63,955 nucleotides of DNA, taken from positions 1-63,955 of the forward strand of contig CAMWXH010000004.1 in assembly GCA_947178165.1 (NCBI GenBank), written 5' to 3'. Each line of letters starts with the position of its first letter. Within the stretch, counting starts at the first letter, position 1. Positions 18,381-27,271 of this stretch are shown here, piece after piece. A program made the translations under genes and the position numbers. The notes beneath the pieces are model-generated. The model searched no databases and had not been told where the DNA came from. It saw only the letters and a program-made list of their open reading frames with translations. The stretch comes from an uncultured Porphyromonadaceae bacterium. Lineage in GTDB: Bacteria; Bacteroidota; Bacteroidia; Bacteroidales; Muribaculaceae.

Positions 18381-19328
18381 ATGAAGATAGGTGTGAGGAA
18401 ACAGCCCGTGTTTCTATACAACATAGTTTCGTTATGGCGTTCCTTGGTGCTTCCTCGCTTCGTGAGACGCATCCAGAGGAGGCTTTGCCTGCGCGGATGG
18501 GAGAGCAGGGGTGATGCCGAAGAGATCAAACGACGGGTAAATTATTATTTCCCTCTCCATATACCTTTCTCGCCGGGTTCCGGAGCAAGAGAGATAAGAA
18601 AGATCTCTCTCACCGGTTCTCACAGCACTTACTGGTATGACCTCATGCGTTATCTTAAAGGTTTCTCGGGAAAGAGGAAGATTGATTACATAGATGGCGA
18701 CACCTGGGAGAATCCTGATTATCCTGTTTTTGGGAAGGCTCGGCGACTTGATGAGAAAGCGGGAAATGTAGCACTGATGAATCTTGACCGCCGCAGGCAT
18801 TTCATGAAGGTGTTTGATCCAATCCCTTTTGCTGATAAAAGGGCACAGCTTTTTTTCCGAGGGGATGTGGATGCCAAGGAGAACCGCCGCCGGTTTATGG
18901 AGATGTGGTGGGGGAATCCCCTTTTTGACTTGGGCGATACATCCCCGCGCACAGAAACCGAGTGGCATAAGCCACGAGTCAGGATAGAAGAACACTTCGC
19001 TTACCGCTATATCCTCGCTCTGGAAGGGCATGATGTGGCTTCGGCTCTGCAATGGATATGCGCCAGCAATTGCATCCCCGTTATGACGCGCCCGACAGTG
19101 GAGAGCTGGCTTATGCACGGGGCCATGATTCCCGGAGTGCATTACATAGAGATAGCCGATGATTTCTCTGACGCCGCAGAGAAGATTACTTACTATAATT
19201 CTCATCCTGAGGAAGCCGAGGCAATTGCAAAGGCTTCAAAGGAGTGGGTAAAGCAGTTTGACGATAAACGGAGAGAGAATATAATTCATTATCTTGTGGC
19301 AGAAAGATATCTCAGGCTTACCACGTGA
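18381..19328 (+). CDS. family GT90 (CAP10-like) glycosyltransferase
   Basis: A predicted sugar transferase acting on lipopolysaccharide or capsule. Its 315 aa contain LFFRGDVDAKENRRRFMEMW near 155-175 and an acceptor/donor region HFAYRYILALEGHDVASALQ near 209-228, followed by CIPVMTRPTVESW, the usual order for LpsA/GT90 proteins. The N-terminus is basic and amphipathic, so it is probably a peripheral cytosolic-face enzyme. It is followed after 35 bp by an LTA-synthase-like gene. Donor and acceptor are unknown. Confidence 0.8.
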   Translation: MKIGVRKQPVFLYNIVSLWRSLVLPRFVRRIQRRLCLRGWESRGDAEEIKRRVNYYFPLHIPFSPGSGAREIRKISLTGSHSTYWYDLMRYLKGFSGKRKIDYIDGDTWENPDYPVFGKARRLDEKAGNVALMNLDRRRHFMKVFDPIPFADKRAQLFFRGDVDAKENRRRFMEMWWGNPLFDLGDTSPRTETEWHKPRVRIEEHFAYRYILALEGHDVASALQWICASNCIPVMTRPTVESWLMHGAMIPGVHYIEIADDFSDAAEKITYYNSHPEEAEAIAKASKEWVKQFDDKRRENIIHYLVAERYLRLTT

Positions 19329-19363
19329 TCAAAGGTCTCACTACACAAAACATTTCAATTTAG

Positions 19364-21502
19364 ATGAATCCACTGAAGAAACTCGGAATAAGCCGATCTG
19401 TGGTGTCGCCGTTGCTTGCCACAGGCATAAATATGGTGCTTCTCTTCATAGTCTATTCCCTGCTCCGTATCGAGTTCCTGCTTGAAAACCTTCCACTTTT
19501 TCAGGAAACTGTGAAAGAGGGTTACATATATAAGCTTCTTATGGCAGGTCCTGTGTTCGATGCGCCCGGCATATTTTACCTAAATATCCTCTACATAGCC
19601 ATGATGCTTCTCCCGTGCCATACGAAGGAGAGGGTGGGGTATTACAAGTTATGCAAGTGGGTTTTCGTGTGTGTCAACGCTGCCGGCATCCTTGCCAACA
19701 TAGCGGATTCAATCTATTTCGGCTATACGATGCGGCGCACCACCTTCGACTTCTTCTCGGAATTTGCCGGCGATGATAATATGCTGAAGATTGTGGGCGT
19801 GGAGCTTGTAAGGCATTGGTATCTTGCTATTCTTGCCGGTGTGATGATATGGGGCTTGTGGAAAATCTATGCCACCCCGTCGCCCGGTGCCAATCCACGA
19901 CCTTTATGGAGGTATTACATTCTCTCCATCCTATCTTTTGCCGCGGGGATACTCACGGCTATAAGCGCTATTAGAGGCGGTTTCCTTGTGAATTGGTGGC
20001 ATTATATAATCGGGGCTATATTGCTTTATTCGGCTTGGCGCGCCTATGTGGGATTAAGAACGAAGCGTAAGGATATATATGCATCGGTGCTTGCATTGGG
20101 CGGGATTATATTAATTGCGATTGCGCCTCTCGGGGGATGGCGTCACCGCGATATCCGGCCGATAACGATATCCAATGCAAACAGATACATCCATAGGCCT
20201 AATGAGGCGGCCTTGATTCTCAACACCCCTTTCTCTATTATCCGAACTATCGGGTCAGTTCCTTTTTCAGATCCCAAATATATGAGCGACGCAGAGATGA
20301 GAGCCCTTTACACTCCCGAGCATCCTGCCTCTGAGGGGGCCGATTCCGTAATGAACGGGAGAAAGAATGTGGTGATTATTATACTTGAAAGTTTCGGAAA
20401 GGAGTATATAGGGGCACTTAACCACGATATTTTAGGAGAAGGATATAAGGGCTATGCGCCTTTCATTGACTCGCTTGTGAATGTTTCGGCCACCTGGCAA
20501 AACACATTTGATAATGGACAGAAGAGCATTGAGGCTATGCCGAGTGTGTTGGCGGGAATTCCTTCGTTTGTAAAATCGTTTGTGCTGACCCCGGCCTCAA
20601 TGAACCGGCTTAAGGGACTGCCGGCAATATTGGGTGAGGATGGTTACGCGACTGCTTTCTTCCATGGGGCGCGTAAAGGGTCGATGGGTTTTGACGGCTT
20701 TGCAAGAAGTGTAGGGTTCAAGGAATATTATGGGCGCGAGTCGTTCATTGAAGATGGGCGTGCCGGAGGAGAGGAGGAGTTTGATGGCTACTGGGGCATT
20801 TGGGACGAGCCATTCCTGCAATTCTTCGCCTTGAAATTATCCGACATGCCGGAGCCGTTTATGGCGAGCCTTTTCACCCTCTCGAGTCATCATCCTTTCA
20901 ATGTGCCAGATAAGTATAAGGGGCGCTTTCCGAAAGGGACAGCCCCGATACATCAGACCATAGGATATACCGACAATGCGCTCAGGGAATTTTTTGCTAC
21001 TGCTTCCCGGCAGCCGTGGTATAAGAACACGATCTTTGTCATAACCAACGATCACACAAATGAGCGGTGCCATGATGAATACCGTTCGGCCATTTCAGCG
21101 TTCTATGGGCCGATACTGATTTTCGATCCTGCCGGTCAGCTTCCCCGTGGTGTTCAGGAGGGGATAGCTCAGCAGACCGACATAATGCCAACTATTCTCG
21201 GGTTGACCGGAAGCCGGCAGGGATATGTAGCTTTCGGCAAAGACCTCTTCACCACTCCGGCTGAGGAGGACTGGGCGGTTAACTATAATGGTCTGTATCA
21301 ATATGTGAAATATGGATATGTGCTGCAGTTCGACGGCAAGAAGAACGTGGGTCTTTACCGGCTTGGCGATCACAAGATGAAGAGGAATCTGCTCGGCACC
21401 AATCCCGAATTGGAGAGAAAGATGCAGCGCGAACTTGAAGCCCTCATTCAGCAGTATATGCAACGCATGCTCAATGATGGGCTCACTGTGGATAAAGGAT
21501 AG
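19364..21502 (+). CDS. LTA synthase-like membrane sulfatase (phospho-head-group transferase)
   Basis: 712 aa with about five N-terminal membrane helices (roughly 15-250) and an extracytoplasmic alkaline-phosphatase/sulfatase domain from about 330. Active-site parts visible are NVVIIILESFGKE (metal-binding Glu), the nucleophile region FDNGQKSIEAMPSVLAG and the C-terminal metal site FVITNDHTNE. The family moves phosphoglycerol or phosphoethanolamine from phospholipids onto envelope glycans. Its pairing with GT90 suggests decoration of LPS or another surface glycan. Confidence 0.88.
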   Translation: MNPLKKLGISRSVVSPLLATGINMVLLFIVYSLLRIEFLLENLPLFQETVKEGYIYKLLMAGPVFDAPGIFYLNILYIAMMLLPCHTKERVGYYKLCKWVFVCVNAAGILANIADSIYFGYTMRRTTFDFFSEFAGDDNMLKIVGVELVRHWYLAILAGVMIWGLWKIYATPSPGANPRPLWRYYILSILSFAAGILTAISAIRGGFLVNWWHYIIGAILLYSAWRAYVGLRTKRKDIYASVLALGGIILIAIAPLGGWRHRDIRPITISNANRYIHRPNEAALILNTPFSIIRTIGSVPFSDPKYMSDAEMRALYTPEHPASEGADSVMNGRKNVVIIILESFGKEYIGALNHDILGEGYKGYAPFIDSLVNVSATWQNTFDNGQKSIEAMPSVLAGIPSFVKSFVLTPASMNRLKGLPAILGEDGYATAFFHGARKGSMGFDGFARSVGFKEYYGRESFIEDGRAGGEEEFDGYWGIWDEPFLQFFALKLSDMPEPFMASLFTLSSHHPFNVPDKYKGRFPKGTAPIHQTIGYTDNALREFFATASRQPWYKNTIFVITNDHTNERCHDEYRSAISAFYGPILIFDPAGQLPRGVQEGIAQQTDIMPTILGLTGSRQGYVAFGKDLFTTPAEEDWAVNYNGLYQYVKYGYVLQFDGKKNVGLYRLGDHKMKRNLLGTNPELERKMQRELEALIQQYMQRMLNDGLTVDKG

Positions 21503-21504
21503 CT

Positions 21505-23073
21505 TTATTGAAGTGATTCCGGTGGTGTGGCAATGATCGGTTCGGTCATGCGGCGGGTGGAAGAGTCGAAATTGGCTCCGATGAGAAATATCTTTTTCCC
21601 CGAAACCGCTTCGCGGAGCCAGTATTTCTTCTCCAAGATTTGTTCCATTGCCTTCTCGGAAGAGGAATCGATTTTGAATTCAAATATATAGATGTATTCA
21701 GCAGTCTCCACTTGAAGGTCTATGCGCCCGTCGGATGTGCGGTCTTCCATTTTTGTGTATTGTCCTATGAGTGTGAATAGAAGATACACAGCATTCTGGA
21801 AATGGGCTTCGGCAAGGCCTTTCTCATTATATGGCACTGACGCTATAAGACTTTCCATCCGCTTCATGAATCCTTCAGGCTTGCCTGCACGAATCTCCTT
21901 CACGAAATCGGGAATTGAGAATCCCTTGCGTTCAATTTTAGGAAGATAATTACGCATCAGGAATTTAAGGAATCCATATTTAACTTCTTCGTTGGGATAG
22001 CCAAGGAGATATTCATTAAACTCCGAATCGTAATCTTTAATTGTGATATATCCGGTCTGATAAAATGCCGGAATTGGGTCGGAATCGAGGAGTCCGGCCG
22101 ATTCTAAGTAGCGACGGTCGATGGTTGCTGGAGATATTTCGCTGAAAGGATATGCTCCCTTTTCGATAAGTCGCATAAGATAGGTCGGCGTCCCGGAGGC
22201 AAACCAATAGTCGCGCATGGAATTGTCGGCAAAAACATTCACTAAGCTGAAGGGATTGTAGATATCCGGTGAAGTCTCGGAGAAATGGTAACCGTCGTAA
22301 CGTTTGCGAAGCTCAGCCCGCACATCCTCATGGGAAATTCCCATTTTTTCCGCCAGAGAATGGATTCCCGGCTGAAAATAGGTGTCAAGTTCATCAGCAG
22401 TGATACCGCAAATGGCAGCAAATTTATATGAGAAGGATATGTCGCGAAGGTTGTTGAGATCTGAGAAGATTGAGACCTTTGAGAACCGAGCTACCCCTGT
22501 AAGCATTGCCATCTCAATGTAAGGATCCATCGTCTTAAGATTGGAATAAAAGGCTTTGAGTTGCGAACGGTATGTTTCAGACAATTCTGGGTTATTTATA
22601 GCATTCAGCAACGGCTTGTCGTATTCATCAATCAGAACTACTACTTTATGCCCGGTTTGTTCAGCCAGAGTCTTGATTAGATTCCCGAATCTAAGGCTGA
22701 CTGATTTCTCTTTATCTTCGTTGGCGTCAATGCTAAATTCCCTTTCCCATTCCGATACCTGTGAATCCAACTTCTCTAAAAGTCCGGAGGGCGAGGTGTA
22801 TGTGCCGTTATTGAGGTCAAGGTGTAATACGGGCCGTGGTTCCCAGTCCTCAGTCAGGGAATCAAGGGCAAGACCTTTGAAAAGGTCGCGCCGTCCTTTA
22901 AAATATGCTTCCAAAGTGGATAGAAGAAGACTCTTTCCGAAGCGTCTCGGACGCGACAGAAAGAAATAACCTTTTTCCTGAATAATTGAAAAGATGAGGG
23001 CCGTTTTATCAACATAAAGATAATCCTCTTCCCTGATTTTCTCAAAACTTTGCACTCCAACCGGATATCTCAT
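21505..23073 (-). CDS. AAA-ATPase-like / PD-(D/E)XK nuclease protein (DUF1703 type), copy 1
   Basis: A 522-aa protein with N-terminal YPVGVQSFEKIREEDYLYVD, P-loop PRRFGKSLLLS, a Walker B-like VVLIDEYDKPL, and a C-terminal nuclease-like core DGRIDLQVETAEYIYIFEFK. The family is hugely expanded in gut Bacteroidales and its role is unclear (defence or mobile-element related). I chose the second Met. It converges with the LTA-synthase-like gene, with 2 bp between stops, and interrupts an otherwise envelope-related cluster. Confidence 0.85.
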   Translation of the reverse strand: MRYPVGVQSFEKIREEDYLYVDKTALIFSIIQEKGYFFLSRPRRFGKSLLLSTLEAYFKGRRDLFKGLALDSLTEDWEPRPVLHLDLNNGTYTSPSGLLEKLDSQVSEWEREFSIDANEDKEKSVSLRFGNLIKTLAEQTGHKVVVLIDEYDKPLLNAINNPELSETYRSQLKAFYSNLKTMDPYIEMAMLTGVARFSKVSIFSDLNNLRDISFSYKFAAICGITADELDTYFQPGIHSLAEKMGISHEDVRAELRKRYDGYHFSETSPDIYNPFSLVNVFADNSMRDYWFASGTPTYLMRLIEKGAYPFSEISPATIDRRYLESAGLLDSDPIPAFYQTGYITIKDYDSEFNEYLLGYPNEEVKYGFLKFLMRNYLPKIERKGFSIPDFVKEIRAGKPEGFMKRMESLIASVPYNEKGLAEAHFQNAVYLLFTLIGQYTKMEDRTSDGRIDLQVETAEYIYIFEFKIDSSSEKAMEQILEKKYWLREAVSGKKIFLIGANFDSSTRRMTEPIIATPPESLQ

Positions 23074-23145
23074 GGTCATATGGTTTATAAAAAAGAGTAT
23101 TTACTTAACCTATGAAGCGTAGTTCCTTTTAAATACTCTTTTAGG

Positions 23146-23153
23146 CAAAGATA
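23146..23153 (-). promoter_or_regulatory. promoter -7 element of nuclease-ATPase copy 1
   Basis: TATCTTTG on the minus strand, about 70 bases before the start codon and 36 bp from a perfect 29-bp inverted repeat. Confidence 0.5.
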
Positions 23154-23188
23154 GAAAAAATAACTTAAAGTTTATATGCCAAAAGCGC

Positions 23189-23255
23189 AAATTACACTGG
23201 AAAGTTAGAAAAAGTGTGCAAACACAACACTTTTTCTAACTTTCCAGTGTAATTT
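23189..23255. repeat. perfect 29-bp inverted repeat with 9-base loop
   Basis: Arms at 23189-23217 and 23227-23255 are perfectly complementary; the arm begins AAATTACACTGGAAAGTT. It lies between the stop of the second LTA-synthase-like gene and the promoter of the nuclease-ATPase gene. It could terminate the former, yet the stem is far longer than other terminators here and has no separate T tract. Confidence 0.9.
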
Positions 23256-23297
23256 CTTATCAATTCCCCAGTGAGGTTGCTAAAATTGAAGCTTCAT

Positions 23298-25250
23298 TTA
23301 TTTCGTGGCCGAGAGTTGATTGCGGTTCAGGCGGAAGGTGTAGTCCTGCATGAAGGCACGCGCCCAATCAGTCATGGCCTTGACTTCGGCTTCGTCGTAT
23401 TTAGTGAGGGGACGGTTCATGTCATAGTCATTTTTCCAATCATAGACACCTTCAACTTTTTTCATATCGGGAGAGAACCGAATTGCATATTTAGGGCCGC
23501 AAACCTGATAGGCACCTTTTATGAACATCAAGGCGTAGTTGTTCCCCTCATTTTGGGCGAGCATGTCTTTCCCTAAAGCTATATATTCGTCGGGATAGCC
23601 TGCGAGTGAGAGGATTGTCGGCGGCACATCAAACTGTGTGACAAATTTTGATTCCATACGTTCTGGCTGTAGGGAACCATCAGGGGTGAAGATCATCAAT
23701 GCGATGTGCGGAAGCAGGAAGCGTGAAAGATAGACCGGCTCTTTAAGGGCTCGGAAACCATGGTCGCCAATGATGATGAAGATGGTGTTTCTATACCAAG
23801 GCTCTTTCTCCGCTATTCGGAAAAATTCCCTGATTGCACGGTCTTCATATTCCACGGTTTGACGTATTTCATCGGAATAGCGATATGGTCCGGTGTCCCA
23901 ATCTTGCGGCACACCGAATGGTGCGTGAGGATTAAGTGTGAACCATCCTGCAAAGAATGGCTGGGGGAGGCTCGATATATCTTCCACGGCATATTCAGCC
24001 ATCTTATGATCCCATACTCCCCATTGACCGTCGAAATCACGGTCAAGCCCATAATCTTCACGGGTGATCACCTTTTCGAATCCTGCCACATTCAGAGTCT
24101 GGTCTATGTTAAACGACCCGCGGTTCCCACCGAAATAGAAGCGCGTGGAATAGCCTTTCTGTTTCAGCAAGTTGGCCGGGGCATCAATGGAATTGGCATA
24201 ATATGGAGAGGTCATGAGAATCATATCGCCAAAAGTGGGCACGCCTGCGAAAATTGATGTTATCCCTTCGATTGACCGCACCCCGGTGGTGAAGGCGTGA
24301 GGAAACACCACCGACTTTGAAGCAATGGAGTCAAGAAAAGGCATCAGGCTTACTGTCGTGTCGCTTTTCACGGGATTAAAACTGTCAAGCCAAACTATCC
24401 CCCCGCTCTCAATGGTGATGACCATTATATTCTTTCGGTTGAGTTGAGCGCCGGGAACAGCCTTATGAACTGATGTCCTTATCTGCTTTAGTTCTTCATC
24501 GGAGAAAAACCGCATTTCTTCAATGCGATTTTCTTTTTTAAGTGTGCGAAGAATACAGAATGGGGTGTTAAGCACAACATTCATCTGCGGGGCCTCGCTC
24601 GTTCCCCAAACGGCATCTCCAATCGATAGCGGACGGCCGGGGCCTACGTGTCCGCGTATGCAGAGGAATGTGGCTCCTGCTGAAAGGATGAAAATTGCAA
24701 TCCGCAAAGAAATAGCTTTACTCTTGGAGAGGGAACGGAAGGGGGATGAGGAGGGCTTGATGGCGAAAGCTGTCATTATTAGCAGTGCTATGAGGAGCAA
24801 TGCACATAGGAAGCTCCACCAATAGTCTTTTGCAAACGAGAGGATTATCTTTCCCATCTCAGGGTCGCTCCAGATGGTTGTGATAGCTTGCCAGCGGAGA
24901 TGGGTGCCGTTGAACCGGAAGAAAGGCACGTCGGCTAAGGCAGGAAGAAGCATCAGGGAATTGCAAATAACGAAGATGATATTCGAAGCCGTCAGGTATC
25001 CCGATTTCTTCACAAAGTGAAATGGAAGGAAACGCATTAGAATGAAGGGAGCGTTGAACCACGCCCAAGCACATAGGTCGAATTTCAGGCCCGTGGCCGA
25101 TAGCTGCAACAAGCGCATGGCTGATAAATCCCCAACCATATCCGCATTATATGTGGCGAAAGCAAACCGCGTCAGCCATAAAAGAAACAGAGGAATGAAA
25201 AGTTGGAGGAGAGTGGCAGGATAGTAATTTAACCGAATATTGCGTTTCAT
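23298..25250 (-). CDS. second LTA synthase-like membrane sulfatase
   Basis: 650 aa with about five N-terminal membrane helices, then a sulfatase-fold domain. Visible parts: NIMVITIESGGIVWL (metal Glu), AFTTGVRSIEGITSIFAGVP (nucleophile region, Ser), RDFDGQWGVWDHKM and the metal site IFIIIGDHGFRAL. It is clearly diverged from the other copy and is transcribed in the opposite direction. Its role is probably transfer of a phospho-head group to an envelope glycan, alongside the GT4 and GT2 genes upstream. Confidence 0.87.
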   Translation of the reverse strand: MKRNIRLNYYPATLLQLFIPLFLLWLTRFAFATYNADMVGDLSAMRLLQLSATGLKFDLCAWAWFNAPFILMRFLPFHFVKKSGYLTASNIIFVICNSLMLLPALADVPFFRFNGTHLRWQAITTIWSDPEMGKIILSFAKDYWWSFLCALLLIALLIMTAFAIKPSSSPFRSLSKSKAISLRIAIFILSAGATFLCIRGHVGPGRPLSIGDAVWGTSEAPQMNVVLNTPFCILRTLKKENRIEEMRFFSDEELKQIRTSVHKAVPGAQLNRKNIMVITIESGGIVWLDSFNPVKSDTTVSLMPFLDSIASKSVVFPHAFTTGVRSIEGITSIFAGVPTFGDMILMTSPYYANSIDAPANLLKQKGYSTRFYFGGNRGSFNIDQTLNVAGFEKVITREDYGLDRDFDGQWGVWDHKMAEYAVEDISSLPQPFFAGWFTLNPHAPFGVPQDWDTGPYRYSDEIRQTVEYEDRAIREFFRIAEKEPWYRNTIFIIIGDHGFRALKEPVYLSRFLLPHIALMIFTPDGSLQPERMESKFVTQFDVPPTILSLAGYPDEYIALGKDMLAQNEGNNYALMFIKGAYQVCGPKYAIRFSPDMKKVEGVYDWKNDYDMNRPLTKYDEAEVKAMTDWARAFMQDYTFRLNRNQLSATK

Positions 25251-25287
25251 TTCATTAATACGGATTAAGAGAATGGGAAAGATTATT

Positions 25288-26379
25288 CTAAGAAATTTCG
25301 ACAGCCTTATAAATATCCATTATCTTGCTGAAGAATATGTCGTAGGAAAACCTATGCGCAAAAGTATGGAATGCCTCGTCACCCATCTTTTCACGGAGTG
25401 ATCTGTCGGAGGCTAAGTTTCTGATGGCAGCGGCGAGTGCCTCCGGATCAGAAGGTTTAACAAGGATGCCATCTTTACCATCGGTGATAATCTCTTTCTG
25501 TCCCCCATTTGAAGTGGTTATAACGGGACGTGCCAGCGACATATATTCAATGACGGTTAAGCCGAAGGACTCCTCCACGATGGAGGGCGCAATGCAGATG
25601 TCGGCCTTGGCAATAGCCTCATAAATCACAGGGAAGAATCCGATCCACTCGATGCGGTGCGAAATATTGCGGCTTGCTGCAAGTGATTTCAGATGGTTTA
25701 TATATTCCTCTTTCCCTGTCCCTGCAATGAGTAAGACGAGCGGTAAATCGGGGAGCAGGGAGAGGGCATCGATTAGGATATCAATCCCTTTCTCCGAAGA
25801 TATGCGTCCGGTGTAGAGAAGCTTAAGAGGATTGCTTTCAGGAAGGGGGAGAGGGGTTCGGAATTTTTCGGGAACAAGTATGCTGTTATGAACAACCTCA
25901 ATCTTATTTCTATCTATTTGTGGGTTGCCGGAAAGGAATCTTGTCTTGGCAAGGTCCGACACAAAGATAAGGGCATCGATGGCGGAAAATATAAATTTCC
26001 ATCTTTTGGAGCGTTTGGCACGCTTCACAAGATGGCGCGTGCAAACGAGTTTCACGTTAGTCCCTTTCCCAAGGAGGTGTTTAGTCCTGGCCACAATCTC
26101 AGCGTCTTTGAAGGTATGCACGTGGATAATCACGTCGTTCCATTCCATTTTCTTTATTAAACGGGCAAGAAGGAAAGGGGAGCGAAAGTCGGCGAAACCA
26201 CCTAAAGGCATACGGGTTACATTTGTTCCTGCCTCAACAAATTGCTCATCAATCAACGGCTTCCCTCTGGTAACTGCCGTAACGGAATGGCCGGCTTCGA
26301 CCGATTTGCGGCAGAGATCGAGTGCATACCTTTCTCCGCCTCCCCAAGTGACTGCCCTGACAAGATGAATGATATTCAT
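25288..26379 (-). CDS. GT4 family glycosyltransferase
   Basis: A 363-aa GT-B enzyme. The N-terminal loop HLVRAVTWGGGERYALDLC binds the acceptor side. The C-terminal donor domain carries YTGRISSEKGIDILIDAL and the retaining motif E-x7-E in IVEESFGLTVIEYMS, followed by ARPVITTSNGGQKEII. It is separated by a single base from the upstream GT2 gene and forms a two-gene unit with it. It probably builds an LPS core or surface oligosaccharide; the sugar is unknown. Confidence 0.92.
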   Translation of the reverse strand: MNIIHLVRAVTWGGGERYALDLCRKSVEAGHSVTAVTRGKPLIDEQFVEAGTNVTRMPLGGFADFRSPFLLARLIKKMEWNDVIIHVHTFKDAEIVARTKHLLGKGTNVKLVCTRHLVKRAKRSKRWKFIFSAIDALIFVSDLAKTRFLSGNPQIDRNKIEVVHNSILVPEKFRTPLPLPESNPLKLLYTGRISSEKGIDILIDALSLLPDLPLVLLIAGTGKEEYINHLKSLAASRNISHRIEWIGFFPVIYEAIAKADICIAPSIVEESFGLTVIEYMSLARPVITTSNGGQKEIITDGKDGILVKPSDPEALAAAIRNLASDRSLREKMGDEAFHTFAHRFSYDIFFSKIMDIYKAVEIS

Positions 26380-26380
26380 A

Positions 26381-27235
26381 TCAGTTTTCTTTGATGAGTC
26401 CGTTATTAACGCGTGTGGCCCGGTTTTCTCTATTGCGGTTGAGGATTGCTTTATTCTCGGGCGAGTCGAGGGGGAGGCGTTGGTGACAACGATGAAGCAT
26501 CAGTGCGTATCTTGGCACAGCAAGACATCTCATCCCTGCATTTCGGGCACGAAGTTCAAGGTCGGTATCCTCGCCTGTTCCGGGATTTACATAATCTTCG
26601 TCGAATCCATTGAGACTGACCAAGTCAGCCTTATACATTCCCATATTGCAACCCAAGAAACCCTGCGGACGTGTGCCTAAAGGCTTGCCGAAAAAGAAGG
26701 GGAAGCGGAGGGTGCGTCGTAATTGCGAGAGCGTCAGAGAGAATGGCGTTTTAAACAGATTCCGAAAGATCGCACTGCGAACTTTAGAAAAATAATTCTT
26801 CGGGAGGGAGGGCAAGTTTTCCACCATCTTGCTTATTCCCGGCGACATATCCACACGACGTCCTCCTACGATTGTGTTCTGGCGACGGAGACGCAGGTGA
26901 TCTTCAACAAACTTTGGATGGGGCACGCAGTCTCCATCCACGAAAATGAGGTAATCGCTTTCTGCAAGGCGCACGGCCTTGTTCAAGGATTTATTCTTAC
27001 GCCACCCTTCATCCTCCTGCCAGGAATGGCGCATGCGGAGGTCGGGGTGATTGGCCATATATCGGTTGATTTTCTCCACCGTGTCCTTATTCGAGCCATC
27101 GTCAGCAATAATGACTTCAAAATCTTTCTCTGTCTGCATTCTGAGCGCATCCAGGATTAGTTGAAGCCATTCAAAATGGTTATAGACGGCAATGATTATG
27201 GAAGCCGACGGGGGATTATGGGAATCTTTCATAAG
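26381..27235 (-). CDS. GT2 family glycosyltransferase with galactosyltransferase-like C-terminus
   Basis: A 284-aa GT-A inverting enzyme. ASIIIAVYNHFEWLQLILDAL starts the fold, the DxD-type metal site is IFVDGDCVPHP, and the C-terminal segment GFDEDYVNPGTGEDTDLELR matches the Glyco_transf_7C pattern. The start at 27235 was chosen because the longer frame begins at a TTG inside the promoter -7 element. First gene of the GT2-GT4 unit. Confidence 0.9.
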   Translation of the reverse strand, partial: LMKDSHNPPSASIIIAVYNHFEWLQLILDALRMQTEKDFEVIIADDGSNKDTVEKINRYMANHPDLRMRHSWQEDEGWRKNKSLNKAVRLAESDYLIFVDGDCVPHPKFVEDHLRLRRQNTIVGGRRVDMSPGISKMVENLPSLPKNYFSKVRSAIFRNLFKTPFSLTLSQLRRTLRFPFFFGKPLGTRPQGFLGCNMGMYKADLVSLNGFDEDYVNPGTGEDTDLELRARNAGMRCLAVPRYALMLHRCHQRLPLDSPENKAILNRNRENRATRVNNGLIKEN

Positions 27236-27253
27236 GAAATGATAAACTTCTTG

Positions 27254-27261
27254 CAAAGTTA
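27254..27261 (-). promoter_or_regulatory. promoter -7 element of the GT2-GT4 unit
   Basis: TAACTTTG on the minus strand, about 18 bases before the ATG at 27235. It sits just beyond the stop of the upstream nuclease-ATPase gene, so the glycosyltransferases can be expressed independently of it. Confidence 0.6.
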
Positions 27262-27271
27262 ACCATTTTGT

